This document shows, one piece after another, positions 17,340-26,874 of a DNA stretch of 64,000 bases. The notes below the pieces were generated by a model. That model saw nothing but the letters and a program-made list of their open reading frames with translations. It was not told the origin of the DNA and ran no database searches. Within the stretch, counting starts at the first letter, position 1; every line of letters begins with the position of its first letter. The position numbers and the translations under genes were made by a program. Source of the DNA: an uncultured Bacilli bacterium (GTDB lineage: Bacteria; Bacillota_I; Bacilli_A; RF39; UBA660); NCBI GenBank assembly GCA_934098385.1, contig CAKOOJ010000001.1:62001-126000 (forward strand), read 5' to 3'.

Positions 17340-19181
17340 TGAAGTTTTTACAACGTATGCATTATTCACAGTTCCATCTCCGCCTGAAATTTCTGTTCCA
17401 GACATGAGAGATATTACCGGTCTTAAATAGACATTATCAAATTCTACAGATGGATTCCCATAAAAATAACCCTCACCACTTATAGGATTTACATAAGTAG
17501 TATCATAAAAATATATAAGTGATAAAATCCACCAATTATCAGATTTAGCATTATTATTTAAATAGTATTTATCATTTGTAGTAAGATTTCCAGATAGTGA
17601 AGCACCAGCAAAAATCGCTTCATCTACATTTAATAATCCTATTGTATTTGTGTCTATTTCTCCTTCATTTTCCTTCTTTCCATCACATTTTAATGTTATA
17701 TTATTATCTTTACTTAATCTTTTTCCCGTATTATATCTAAATGGTATTTCCGCTTTTATTAACTCATCTGCCGTTTCTGTTTTTAATGCATAAGTATCCA
17801 AATCATATGCTGTTGTTCTATCTCCTACGCACCAATCTTCTTTTTTAAGCAATGCTTTTTCATTTTTATTTAATATTTTTCTTTCCAACCATGAAATTAA
17901 TTTTGTTCTTGCATTGTTAGTTGTACTAGCACTATTTACATAATCTTCTGCATATTTTGAACCAATCTTTTTATATCCATATGTTGATGCTAAAAAATTT
18001 CCTTTAACTCCTACAGCACCATCGGTTGCATACCCACTTGTTGCTGTCACATTCGCATCACTACACGAAAGTTCTGACGCTAGTATTAGTTTTATACTTC
18101 CATCGCCCTCAATACGTACTATTCTCCAACACATTTCTGCAAACTCGACAAAGTTATCTACCACATTTCCTCTAAAATAATAACTGTCTCCATAATCATC
18201 TTGCGTTTTTGAAAACGTTTTTTCTGGTAAATACTCATCCACCAAATTATCAAAAGTCATTATTTTGGTTGCACTATCATATTTTATTACCTTTTTTGTC
18301 CATTTAGCATAAACATGATAAATATACTTATTTACTGCTTCTGTATAAGAAGATATCGATGAACCTGAAGTTGATGCTACACTTTCTGTATCACCAATTC
18401 TAAAATCTCTGATATCCCATAAATTGGAATCTAAATACATTGTTTCATTAGTTTTATCACCAGTATTATACTCTGACATTTCACCAACTTTTGACAAAGG
18501 TTCAGCTCTATAAACTGTCCTATCACCTGTTGCAGTTGTTGCACTTTTATATATTGCACTGGCAAGCGTTCCACTTCCAAACGCTCCAAATGTATTTGGA
18601 TCTACTATATTCGCTTTTGCACTAAATGTTTTATTCATATCTACACTTTGATCTGTATTTGTTTCTTTATATGTTACTACTAATGTATATACTTGTGCTT
18701 TATCATCTTCTATACTATTTTGTACTAATATTGTTCCTATTGATGGGAATGTTGTTTCTGCACTTACTCCATTACATGTTCCAGATATAGTTCCAGCAAC
18801 AGTTTTATTTGTTTTATCTATACTAAATCCCGTTTTAGAATATTGTTTACATTCTAATGTATATACTAAATCTTCTTTTCTTTCTAATGTATTTACTACA
18901 TTTTCTAGTGCTACTCCATATGTAACAGTTTTATTTCCTTTATTAGTTGCTACAAATGTTTTTGTCCATGTTTTTCCTGGTTCTACTGCACTATCTGTTA
19001 TTAGTTCATCATTTACATCTGCATATTCAAGTAAAAGATTTGCTGTTGTAACACTAATAGATTTATTATTTTCATTCCCTTTTATCTTTGTTAAAAAGTA
19101 TGCATATGTAAGTCCTACTAATATTAATAGTACTAAAAATATACCAGTAACACTTACTATTATTCTTTGTTTTCTAGACAT
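17337..19181 (-). CDS. Large membrane-anchored surface protein with shared lectin-like C-terminal domain
   Basis: A signal anchor (MSRKQRIIVSVTGIFLVLLI, continuing LVGLTYAYF) is followed by a TasA/camelysin-like beta region (about 35-200: TTANLLLEYADV, VEPGKTWTKTFVATNKGN, TLVVTYKET). A linker (about 200-320) leads to the C-terminal domain shared with 39.7 kb and 12.9 kb: DDYGDSYYFRGNVVDNFVEF, MCWRIVRIEGDGSIKLILAS, NNARTKLISWLERKI, DWCVGDRTTAYD, CDGKK.., LLNVDEAIFAGAS, NWWILSL, YLRPVISL, GGDGTVNNAYVV. Conserved Cys in the domain suggest disulfides. The final 60 residues before the GGDGT motif differ strongly from the paralogues while the flanks match. Probably exported and displayed; ligand unknown. 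Confidence 0.65.
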   Translation of the reverse strand: MSRKQRIIVSVTGIFLVLLILVGLTYAYFLTKIKGNENNKSISVTTANLLLEYADVNDELITDSAVEPGKTWTKTFVATNKGNKTVTYGVALENVVNTLERKEDLVYTLECKQYSKTGFSIDKTNKTVAGTISGTCNGVSAETTFPSIGTILVQNSIEDDKAQVYTLVVTYKETNTDQSVDMNKTFSAKANIVDPNTFGAFGSGTLASAIYKSATTATGDRTVYRAEPLSKVGEMSEYNTGDKTNETMYLDSNLWDIRDFRIGDTESVASTSGSSISSYTEAVNKYIYHVYAKWTKKVIKYDSATKIMTFDNLVDEYLPEKTFSKTQDDYGDSYYFRGNVVDNFVEFAEMCWRIVRIEGDGSIKLILASELSCSDANVTATSGYATDGAVGVKGNFLASTYGYKKIGSKYAEDYVNSASTTNNARTKLISWLERKILNKNEKALLKKEDWCVGDRTTAYDLDTYALKTETADELIKAEIPFRYNTGKRLSKDNNITLKCDGKKENEGEIDTNTIGLLNVDEAIFAGASLSGNLTTNDKYYLNNNAKSDNWWILSLIYFYDTTYVNPISGEGYFYGNPSVEFDNVYLRPVISLMSGTEISGGDGTVNNAYVVKTS

Positions 19182-19644
19182 CTATATCATTCCTACTTTC
19201 TTATTCTAATAAAATTATAAAATAAAAAGTACTTTATATCAAGTACAAATATTAATCATTTTGAAATAACGTATTTTTTATATTGACACATCACTACTGT
19301 GATGTTAAAATTAATTTAAGTAGAACATTTATTATTAAATGTCCTACCTTTGTTGGTTTGACATTTGTACTTTTTAAGTACTATGTCTTTTTTTATTACC
19401 AAACCCCCATTAAATTAGTCTTTTATAAAACTATACAAGATTTTAATAAAAAATATAATAATTATTCTATCCAATATTTTTATAATAAATGAATAAAACT
19501 TCATAACTATTACTCCTTCATACTTAAATATAAAAGGCAGGACATAAACAATAAATGTTCTGGTTTTATATACTACAATAAACTATTTAAAATATTTGTC
19601 ATATTTTGTAAATATACTTATTTTATATAAACAAAAAACAAAAG
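19182..19644. other. Intergenic region with two related hairpins
   Basis: No convincing gene is seen; a plus-strand open frame at 19283-19492 lacks an SD and family features. Two hairpins built from the same sequence in opposite orientation occur. The first, 19320-19347, has GTAG-ACATTTA / TAAATGT-CTAC arms. The second, about 19532-19555, has CAGGACAT / ATGTTCTG arms followed by TTTTATA. The second looks like a bidirectional terminator. The shared GAACATTTATT core suggests a duplicated, inverted element. Confidence 0.4.
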
Positions 19645-19860
19645 TTAATTAATAACTCTTGTTACATCATATCCATATAATTCTAATATACTTACTACTT
19701 TTTTACTCTTAATACCTTTTTTACAATAGAAATAATATTTTTTATTCTTATCTAAATATAAAGAAGGATTATACAATAATTTTTCATAAGGATTATAATC
19801 AGTTTCTAAATTTATTAATTCTCCATCATGTGGAAATTCATTTATTTTAATTGTTTTCAT
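19645..19860 (-). CDS. Mini-rhodanese domain protein
   Basis: The 71-residue product ends in YYFYCKKGIKSKKVVSILELYGYDVTRVIN, read here in parts: YYFYCKKGIKSKKV then LELYGYDV. This is the rhodanese active-site loop with its Cys and the following helix. A full rhodanese domain has about 100 residues, so the N-terminal half is shortened, as in small persulfide-carrier rhodaneses of Firmicutes. It has no clear SD; a TATAAT-like stretch lies directly upstream, so it could be weakly translated. It follows the helical unknown gene at 19892-20794. Confidence 0.6.
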   Translation of the reverse strand: MKTIKINEFPHDGELINLETDYNPYEKLLYNPSLYLDKNKKYYFYCKKGIKSKKVVSILELYGYDVTRVIN

Positions 19861-19891
19861 ATTATATTATATGAATTATAATAAATAATTT

Positions 19892-20794
19892 CTACAAATA
19901 TATAAAATAACTATTAATTACTTGTACTTTAAAATCATCACTAGTTGTATCATTATGTAATATATCATAACATATAGTATTTAATTTTTCTTTTAATATT
20001 ATTTTTTCTTCATAATCTAAATTTAATATATCTCTTTTTATATTACTATTTAATAAATCTATATAATAATCTAATAATTTATATAACTTATTTTTTTTAT
20101 TAGAATTATTATTATATAATTTATCTAATTCAGGTATAATATTTGTAATACTATCTATTAAATCACTATTCAATATAATATCATCTATTTTATTAGATAA
20201 TTCTTTTATATAATTATTTATATAATCATCTCTATTAATAAGAGATAATTCTTTTATATAATTTTCAAGTAATATATTTAAACTAGAATTCTTTATTTTT
20301 TTCATTAAACTATTATCTAAATTATTTAACCATATATTAATAGATTTTATTTCACTATTTAATTTATTTATTGTAAATATATTATCTTGAGTTTCATTTA
20401 TTAATTTACTTGCTACTTCACTATCTTTATTATCAAATATACCATCTTTATTTAAATCTTTTTCTTTTATTTTATTAAATATTTCTGTATTTTTATTATT
20501 TAATAATAAAATTTTATTTTTAAAAGTATCTACTTTATATTTTAATGTACATATTAAACTAGTTAAATCATATAATTCTATATTTCTTAAGATATCATTT
20601 ATTTTATTATTAATATAATTCACTAATGTTTCGACTAATTTATCTGTAGGATCAGTATATAGTAATTCTATTTGTATAATTATTAAATCTTCTATATTAG
20701 ATTTATCTATTTTTTGTTTTAAATATAATACTATACTATCATCAGCATTTTTATGTAATAAGTAATATTTAACCATATTAACAATATTATTCAT
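19892..20794 (-). CDS. Helical cytosolic protein with a calcium-loop-like insert
   Basis: The 300-residue product is almost entirely predicted helical, rich in Asn, Ile, Leu and Lys, and has no signal peptide. Near residue 115 it contains DLNKDGIFDNKDSEVA, which matches the DxNxDGxxxxxD calcium-binding loop of dockerins and EF-hands. Such a loop is unexpected in a cytosolic protein with no partner loop. It lies just downstream of parC in the same direction, with a good SD (AGAGGGATTAG). I know no family for it. The calcium inference rests on this one motif. Confidence 0.55.
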   Translation of the reverse strand: MNNIVNMVKYYLLHKNADDSIVLYLKQKIDKSNIEDLIIIQIELLYTDPTDKLVETLVNYINNKINDILRNIELYDLTSLICTLKYKVDTFKNKILLLNNKNTEIFNKIKEKDLNKDGIFDNKDSEVASKLINETQDNIFTINKLNSEIKSINIWLNNLDNSLMKKIKNSSLNILLENYIKELSLINRDDYINNYIKELSNKIDDIILNSDLIDSITNIIPELDKLYNNNSNKKNKLYKLLDYYIDLLNSNIKRDILNLDYEEKIILKEKLNTICYDILHNDTTSDDFKVQVINSYFIYL

Positions 20795-20863
20795 AACTAA
20801 TCCCTCTTATTCTTCATTAATTATATCAAATATAATTTAAAAAATAAAGAAAAAGATATAAAA

Positions 20864-23356
20864 TTATAACTTAAAATCATTTATAAAATCATCTATAGTC
20901 ATTTCTTTTATATCTTCTTTATTTTCTTTAATAGTATCTTCTTTTATTTCATCATTTATTTCTATTAAACCTTTATTTAATGAAATATATTTTATTTTAT
21001 CTTTGGATATAGTACTTCCAGTACTTACTTCATCCATAATTGGTATATCCGTATTTTTATGTATATTTATATCTTCTCCAATAAGTAATATATTATCATT
21101 TTTATTTGTTATAAACGCATTTACTATTTCATAATTAGTAGATTTAACTTTCTTTATTAAAGTACTTCCTCTTTTTGCTCTACTTAAACTATTTAAATCA
21201 GATAATTTAATACGCTTTGCAGTATTTTTATTTGTAAATAATGTTAAATATTCATCAGCATTATCATATGTTAAACCTTTTACTACTTCATCATCTTTTA
21301 AATTTATACCTTTTACCCCACTAGCTTTAGTACCTGCAATAGGTATTTCATTTATATCATAATTCAAATAATAACCAGTTTTAGTAATTATAATATTTTT
21401 TTCTTTACATAATGAAACTGATACTATATTATCTTTATCTTTAAGTTTCATTGCTGTATATGTTTTACTAGTTCTAGATACTATAAAATCAGATAGTTTA
21501 GTACGTTTTACCATTCCTAATTTACTATATAATATTATATCTAAATTTTTATTATTATCATTTATTACAAATGATTTAATTACTTCATCATCTGGATGTA
21601 TACTTACATAATTGCTAACATGTTTTCCCAAATCTTTCCATTTAGATGTTACTATCTCATGTATTGGTAAGAATATATAATTACCCATACTAGTTATTAT
21701 CAATAGTTTATTCAAAGTATTAGTATCATACATATCAACTACATAATCTCCAGGTTTTAATCCTGTAACTTCGTCACTTGATGAATATGATTTTTTACTA
21801 ACTTTCTTTAAGTAACCATCGTGTGTTAATACAACAATTACATTTTCTTTTATAATAAGATCATTTGCATCTATTTTAATCTCATTTACTTTTTCACTAA
21901 TTTCTGTTTTTCTTGGTATTGCATATTCTTTTTTTATACTATTTAATTCTTTTTTTATAACACTGTCAAGTTTTTTTGGATTAGATAATATTTCATTTAA
22001 TAATTCTATTGCTTGTCTTAATTTTTCTAATTTCTCTTCTAACACAGTTACGTCAAAATTCGTTAATCTATAAAGTTGTAAATCTAATATAGCAGTTGCT
22101 TGTTCTATAGTAAAATCAAATTCACTAACTAAATTATCTCTAGCATTCCCTTTATTTTTACTTTTTCTAATACATGCTATTACTTCATCTAATATACTAA
22201 GTGCTTTAACAAGACCTTCTAATGTATGTATTTCTTTTTTTGCAGTTGCTAAATCAAATTCACTTCTTTTTTTAATTACTTCTCTTTGGTGTTCTATATA
22301 AGCTTTAATAATTGGTATTATTCCAAGTAATTTTGGTCTTCTATTTACGATAGTAACCATATTATAATTATAATTTGCTTGTAAATCTGTATTTTTCAAT
22401 AAATAATTTAGTACTAAATTTTTATCTGCTCCATTCTTTAAATCAATTACAATTCTTATGTTAGAATCTTTATCTGATTCATCTCTTATTTCACTAATTC
22501 CATCTATTTTTTTATCTAATCTAATATCATCTATTTTTTTAACTAGTAATTGTTTATTTACTTCAAATGGTATTTCAGAAACAACAATTTGTTCTTTGCC
22601 TTTATTTTTTTGAAATTCACATTTACTAGTAATAACTACTTTACCACGACCTTTTGTAAATGCATCTTTAATACCATTAATTCCTTCTACTATTCCACCA
22701 GTTGGAAAATCTGGTCCTTTTACAATATTCATTACATCTTCTAAAGTACTATTTGGTTTTTCTAACAAAAGAATTGTTGCATCAATTATTTCACCTAAGT
22801 TATGTGGTGGTATATTTGTTGCATATCCTGCACTTATACCAGTTGTTCCATTTACTAAAAGATTTGGAAATTTTGCTGGTAACACTGTTGGTTCCATTAA
22901 AGTATCACTATAGTTTGGAGCCATCATAACAGTATTTTTATCTATATCTCTTAATAATTCTTCAGTTATTTTAGCAAGTCTAGTTTCTGTATAACGGTAA
23001 GCAGCAGGCCCATCTCCATCTATAGAACCATTATTACCATCTATTTCTACAAGAATATGATTTTGTTTCCAATCTTGACTCATTCTAACCATTGCTTCAT
23101 AAACAGAAGAATCCCCATGTGGATGATACTTACCTAATACTATACCAACAGCATTAGCACATTTTTTAAATTGTTTATCATAAGTATTATGATCTTTATA
23201 CATTGCATATATAATTCTTCTTTGAACTGGTTTTAATCCATCTCTAACGTCAGGTATTGCTCTATCTTGTATTATATACTTAGAATATCTAGCAAAACGT
23301 TCTTCCATTATTTCTTCTAAACTATATTCATGTATTTTATTTAATACGTTTTCCAT
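20864..23356 (-). CDS. parC: DNA topoisomerase IV subunit A
   Basis: ParC cuts and rejoins DNA for chromosome decatenation with ParE. The N-terminus YSLEEIMEERFARYSKYIIQ and DVRDGLKPVQRRI are ParC-like, and the length of 830 fits. The active-site Tyr is residue 122 in AAYRYTETR. The quinolone-determining stretch reads HPHGDSSVYEAM, with the susceptible-type Ser and Glu. The C-terminal beta-pinwheel lacks the long GyrA-box of gyrase (for example SRTSKTYTAMKLKDKDNI). parE is not in the window. SD AGGATGTGA precedes the start. Confidence 0.9.
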   Translation of the reverse strand: MENVLNKIHEYSLEEIMEERFARYSKYIIQDRAIPDVRDGLKPVQRRIIYAMYKDHNTYDKQFKKCANAVGIVLGKYHPHGDSSVYEAMVRMSQDWKQNHILVEIDGNNGSIDGDGPAAYRYTETRLAKITEELLRDIDKNTVMMAPNYSDTLMEPTVLPAKFPNLLVNGTTGISAGYATNIPPHNLGEIIDATILLLEKPNSTLEDVMNIVKGPDFPTGGIVEGINGIKDAFTKGRGKVVITSKCEFQKNKGKEQIVVSEIPFEVNKQLLVKKIDDIRLDKKIDGISEIRDESDKDSNIRIVIDLKNGADKNLVLNYLLKNTDLQANYNYNMVTIVNRRPKLLGIIPIIKAYIEHQREVIKKRSEFDLATAKKEIHTLEGLVKALSILDEVIACIRKSKNKGNARDNLVSEFDFTIEQATAILDLQLYRLTNFDVTVLEEKLEKLRQAIELLNEILSNPKKLDSVIKKELNSIKKEYAIPRKTEISEKVNEIKIDANDLIIKENVIVVLTHDGYLKKVSKKSYSSSDEVTGLKPGDYVVDMYDTNTLNKLLIITSMGNYIFLPIHEIVTSKWKDLGKHVSNYVSIHPDDEVIKSFVINDNNKNLDIILYSKLGMVKRTKLSDFIVSRTSKTYTAMKLKDKDNIVSVSLCKEKNIIITKTGYYLNYDINEIPIAGTKASGVKGINLKDDEVVKGLTYDNADEYLTLFTNKNTAKRIKLSDLNSLSRAKRGSTLIKKVKSTNYEIVNAFITNKNDNILLIGEDINIHKNTDIPIMDEVSTGSTISKDKIKYISLNKGLIEINDEIKEDTIKENKEDIKEMTIDDFINDFKL

Positions 23357-23406
23357 ACATTCACATCCTAATATTTATTTTATCAAATTTTAATTGTTTT
23401 ACAAAG

Positions 23407-23434
23407 AAAAATTGACAACAATTAGTCAACTTTT
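23407..23434 (-). terminator. Terminator after leuS
   Basis: On the minus strand AAGTTGAC pairs with GTCAATTT (one G-U pair) around an 8-base loop, followed by TTTC, directly after the leuS stop. Confidence 0.55.
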
Positions 23435-23435
23435 C

Positions 23436-25829
23436 TTATTTAACAACAATATTAACTATTCTTTTCTTAATAACAATAGTTTTTATTATTTCTTTACCAT
23501 CAGTATATCTTTTAACATTCTCATTCTCTAATGCTAATTTTATCATTTCGTCTTCTGTTGTATTATTATTTACTTTTATTGAACCTCTAAGTTTACCATT
23601 TACTTGAACTCCTATTTCAATTTCATCTTCAACTATTTTTGTTTCGTCATATGTAGGCCATGATGTATATGCTATAGTTTCGTTATGACCTAATTTATTC
23701 CATAATTCTTCTGTTATAAATGGTGCAACTGGATTTAATAATTTTAAGAAGCCTTCCGCGTATTCTTTTGGAAAAATATTTTCTTTATAAACTGCATTTA
23801 TGAATATCATCATTTGACTTATAGCAGTATTTATATTTAATTTTTCATAGTCTTCAGTAATTTTCTTTACAGTTTGATTATATAATTTTTCTAATCTAGT
23901 ATTCGTTTCATCTTTAATCTTGTTTTCTTCAGTATATAATCTCCAAATTCTATCCAAGAATTTTTTAGCTCCTTCTACTCCATTATTATTCCATGGTTTA
24001 TCCGCTTCTAATGGTCCCATAAACATTTCATATAATCTTAACGTATCCGCACCATATTTATCAACTATATCACATGGATTTATTGAGTATTCTGGATATC
24101 TTTTACCCATTTTAATTCCGTTTGACCCTAATATCATACCTTGATGAACTAATTTTTTAAATGGTTCTTTTACACTAACTAAACTTTTATCATATAGGTA
24201 GTTATTCCACATTCTAGAATATAACAAATGTCCTACTGCATGTTCTGGACCTCCAACATATAAGTCTACTGGCATCCAATGTTCTATCAATTTTTTATCT
24301 GCAAATGTTTCATTATTTTTAGGGTCAATGTATCTTAAATAATACCAGCTTGACCCCGCTGAACCTGGCATTGTTGATGTTTCTCTTTTTCCTTTTTTTC
24401 CATCTATTTCTACATTAACCCAATCAGTTGCTGCATCAAGTGGACTTGCTCCTGTTTTTGTTGGAGAATAATCAACTAATTCTGGTAATATTAAAGGAAG
24501 GTCTTTATCACTTAATACTCCAATTGTTCCGTCTTCGTAATGAATAATTGGGATAGGTTCTCCCCAATATCTTTGACGAGCAAAAATCCATTCTCTTAAT
24601 CTATAATTAATTTTCTTTTTACCAATTTTATTATCTTCTAAATATTTTATCATTTCTTTTATTGATGTTTCTTTATCAAGTCCATTTAAAAAATCAGAAT
24701 TTATATGTAATCCATCTCCTGTATAGGCACATTCATCAATATTACCACCTTCAATAACCTCTATTATAGGTATATTGAATTTTTTTGCAAATTCATAATC
24801 TCTATCATCATGTGCTGGTACAGCCATAATTGCTCCAGTTCCATAACTTGATAAAACGTAATCGCTTATCCATATTGGAATCTCTTTATTATTTACTGGA
24901 TTTATGGCGTAAGCACCTGTAAATACTCCGGTTTTTTCTTTATTTAATTCAGTTCTTTCTAAATCAGATTTTGTAGCACATAATTCTTTATATTTTTTTA
25001 CTTCTTCTAGTTTATCATTTGTAGTTATTTTATCAACTAATTCATGTTCTGGTGCTAATACACAATATGTTGCTCCGAATAATGTATCACATCTTGTAGT
25101 AAATACAGTAAAGTCAAAATCAGTATCTTTTATTTTGAAAATAACGTGTGCTCCTTCACTTTTTCCTATCCAATTTCTTTGTATTTCTTTTGTTGAGTTA
25201 GGCCAATCTATTTCATCTAATCCTTTTAATAATTTTTCTGCATATGCTGGTATATCTATAACCCATTGTTTCATATTTTTTCTAACAACTGGATATCCTC
25301 CACGTTCACTTTTTCCATCGATTACCTCATCATTTGCTAAAACTGTTCCTAATTCTTCACACCAGTTAACTGGCATTTCAATTAATTTTGCTAACCCATC
25401 ATTATATAAGTTTTTAAATATCCATTGAGTCCATTTGTAAAATGATGGATCACTAGTTGATATTTCTCTATCCCAATCATATGAAAAACCTAACATTTTT
25501 AATTGTTTTCTAAAAGTATTTATATTTTCTTTTGTAAATATACTTGGATGATTTCCTGTTTTTATTGCATATTGCTCTGCTGGTAGTCCGAAAGAGTCAA
25601 ATCCCATAGGATGCAAAACATTAAATCCTTGCATTCTTTTCATTCTTGCTACTACGTCTGTTGCTGTATATCCCTCAGGATGTCCTGCATGTAAGCCTAC
25701 ACCTGATGGATAAGGAAACATGTCTAAAACATAATATTTTGGTTTTGAAAAATCATAAATATCTGTTTTAAATGTTTTATTTTCTTCCCAATATTCTTGC
25801 CATTTCTTTTCTATCTCTTTAAAATTCAT
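23436..25829 (-). CDS. leuS: Leucyl-tRNA synthetase
   Basis: The class I synthetase signature HAGHPEGYTATD is at residue 47 and GLPAEQYAIKTG follows. The CP1 editing domain contains FTTRCDTLFGATYCVLAPEH, and YVGGPEHAVGHLLYSR lies before the catalytic loop. The KMSKS position reads KMGKRYPEYS (about residue 573), an unusual version. The tRNA-binding C-terminal domain is present and the length (797) is normal. The start overlaps the stop of the upstream membrane gene (ATGA), and a leucine T-box controls the pair, so the two are translationally coupled. Confidence 0.96.
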   Translation of the reverse strand: MNFKEIEKKWQEYWEENKTFKTDIYDFSKPKYYVLDMFPYPSGVGLHAGHPEGYTATDVVARMKRMQGFNVLHPMGFDSFGLPAEQYAIKTGNHPSIFTKENINTFRKQLKMLGFSYDWDREISTSDPSFYKWTQWIFKNLYNDGLAKLIEMPVNWCEELGTVLANDEVIDGKSERGGYPVVRKNMKQWVIDIPAYAEKLLKGLDEIDWPNSTKEIQRNWIGKSEGAHVIFKIKDTDFDFTVFTTRCDTLFGATYCVLAPEHELVDKITTNDKLEEVKKYKELCATKSDLERTELNKEKTGVFTGAYAINPVNNKEIPIWISDYVLSSYGTGAIMAVPAHDDRDYEFAKKFNIPIIEVIEGGNIDECAYTGDGLHINSDFLNGLDKETSIKEMIKYLEDNKIGKKKINYRLREWIFARQRYWGEPIPIIHYEDGTIGVLSDKDLPLILPELVDYSPTKTGASPLDAATDWVNVEIDGKKGKRETSTMPGSAGSSWYYLRYIDPKNNETFADKKLIEHWMPVDLYVGGPEHAVGHLLYSRMWNNYLYDKSLVSVKEPFKKLVHQGMILGSNGIKMGKRYPEYSINPCDIVDKYGADTLRLYEMFMGPLEADKPWNNNGVEGAKKFLDRIWRLYTEENKIKDETNTRLEKLYNQTVKKITEDYEKLNINTAISQMMIFINAVYKENIFPKEYAEGFLKLLNPVAPFITEELWNKLGHNETIAYTSWPTYDETKIVEDEIEIGVQVNGKLRGSIKVNNNTTEDEMIKLALENENVKRYTDGKEIIKTIVIKKRIVNIVVK

Positions 25830-26176
25830 AATTTATTCACCTTTCTTCTCATTATTCTTCCTATAATTTCATAAAAACTATATATAAGTGCCATTAATAA
25901 AACAAATCCAATAACTAATTCAATAATATAATTCCATTTTGGTAAACTAACTATAGTACCAGTCAAACTAATAATTAATGGATCTATCAAACATATTATA
26001 AAACCTATCTTTTTCTCATTAAAATCTTTGTTTTTAAATCCAAATCTAATTTTTAAAAATTCTACTTGCATACTTGACAATATTTTTTTATGCTTAAGTC
26101 CCAGTATATAAAAGAATACTATATATAATATAAATAATACTATATATGCTATACCAAATATTATTAATGATTTCAT
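25826..26176 (-). CDS. Small membrane protein in the leuS operon
   Basis: From the ATG at 26174-26176 behind GGGAGGAGATT, the 116-residue product begins MKSLIIFGIAYIVLFILYIV and has three predicted membrane helices (about residues 3-28, 60-80 and 85-105) with a basic cytosolic loop (KIRFGFKNKDFNEKK) and a basic tail. I do not recognise the family with certainty. It is the first gene after the leucine T-box and overlaps leuS by 4 bases, so it is made only when charged tRNA-Leu is low. Its job is unknown; transport or regulation linked to leucine is an inference. Confidence 0.6.
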   Translation of the reverse strand: MKSLIIFGIAYIVLFILYIVFFYILGLKHKKILSSMQVEFLKIRFGFKNKDFNEKKIGFIICLIDPLIISLTGTIVSLPKWNYIIELVIGFVLLMALIYSFYEIIGRIMRRKVNKL

Positions 26177-26189
26177 AATCTCCTCCCAA

Positions 26190-26374
26190 AAATAAAAAGA
26201 TGCTACCAAAGGACGAATAAATCGTGGTACCACCTTATTTTGTACTCATATATTCTTAAAGGAATAACCCTATCACATCCAAAAGCAAGTTCATAAATCA
26301 TTTATATTAGTTTACACCAACCACTAACTCTCTATTAATAAATAAAAATATTACTACTCTTTCTTCATTTGCTT
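26190..26374 (-). promoter_or_regulatory. T-box riboswitch (leucine) leader of the leuS operon
   Basis: The minus strand shows the conserved T-box AGGTGGTACCACG (26223-26235), which pairs in the antiterminator. A competing terminator follows, ending TTTGGTAGCATCTTTTT. Stem I features (GAAAGAGTAGTA, then GGTTGGTGTAAAC) lie upstream. In the specifier loop GAA-CTT-GC the CTT codon (complement of 26287-26289) fits leucine. Uncharged tRNA-Leu would stabilise the antiterminator and switch on the membrane protein and leuS. Confidence 0.92.
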
Positions 26375-26380
26375 AAAATA

Positions 26381-26409
26381 ATTATATAAAATATATTATA
26401 TTTTGACAA
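26381..26409 (-). promoter_or_regulatory. Promoter of the leuS T-box operon
   Basis: On the minus strand TTGTCA (26404-26409) and a perfect TATAAT (26381-26386) are exactly 17 bases apart. The transcript would start just before stem I of the T-box. Confidence 0.7.
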
Positions 26410-26453
26410 GTATTTTTAAGAAAAAGTATAGATTTTTTATGAATTTTTTTCAA

Positions 26454-26864
26454 TTATTTGCAAGCATTACTGTCAGTGCCATTATCAAATTTTGCATATA
26501 CTCTTTTATTTTGTTTGTATACAAAAACTATACATTCTTTCATATCTTCATCATTCTTAGGATTGGCATATTTCCCACTATTATTGTCGCTATCTAAATA
26601 ATTTTCTTTTATTAAGTCGTCTATTTTTATTTTTTTGCACTTACTAATTTCAGATGGACAATCAGTATCTGCTTGCAATCTAGTTTTGTTGTCTTGCCCC
26701 CATAATTCTGCAGCACTCTCTATTAATTTTATTTTTTGATTATATGACTTTTTTTTCATATTATTATTTATTCTATTTATACCAGGTATTGCAAGTCCCA
26801 TAAGCAAACTTATTAATACTAATACTGCTAACAACTCAACCAACGTAAATCCTTTTTTATTCAT
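26454..26864 (-). CDS. Prepilin-type pseudopilin
   Basis: The product starts MNKKGFTLVELLAVLVLISL, the classic type IV prepilin leader and N-terminal helix, with Glu at position 5 after the cut site. A soluble domain of about 105 residues has two Cys pairs (CPSEISKCKK, and EC...NACK), likely disulfides. Length (136) fits ComGC/GspG-like minor pilins. It lies 10 bases after another pseudopilin. No pilus ATPase, platform protein or prepilin peptidase is in the window, so the machinery is encoded elsewhere. Confidence 0.8.
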   Translation of the reverse strand: MNKKGFTLVELLAVLVLISLLMGLAIPGINRINNNMKKKSYNQKIKLIESAAELWGQDNKTRLQADTDCPSEISKCKKIKIDDLIKENYLDSDNNSGKYANPKNDEDMKECIVFVYKQNKRVYAKFDNGTDSNACK

Positions 26865-26874
26865 ATTTCACACC

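Noticed and set aside
19283..19492. Plus-strand open frame of 69 codons upstream of the 17.3-kb gene
   Set aside because: No ribosome-binding site, crosses a hairpin, and shows no recognisable protein features.
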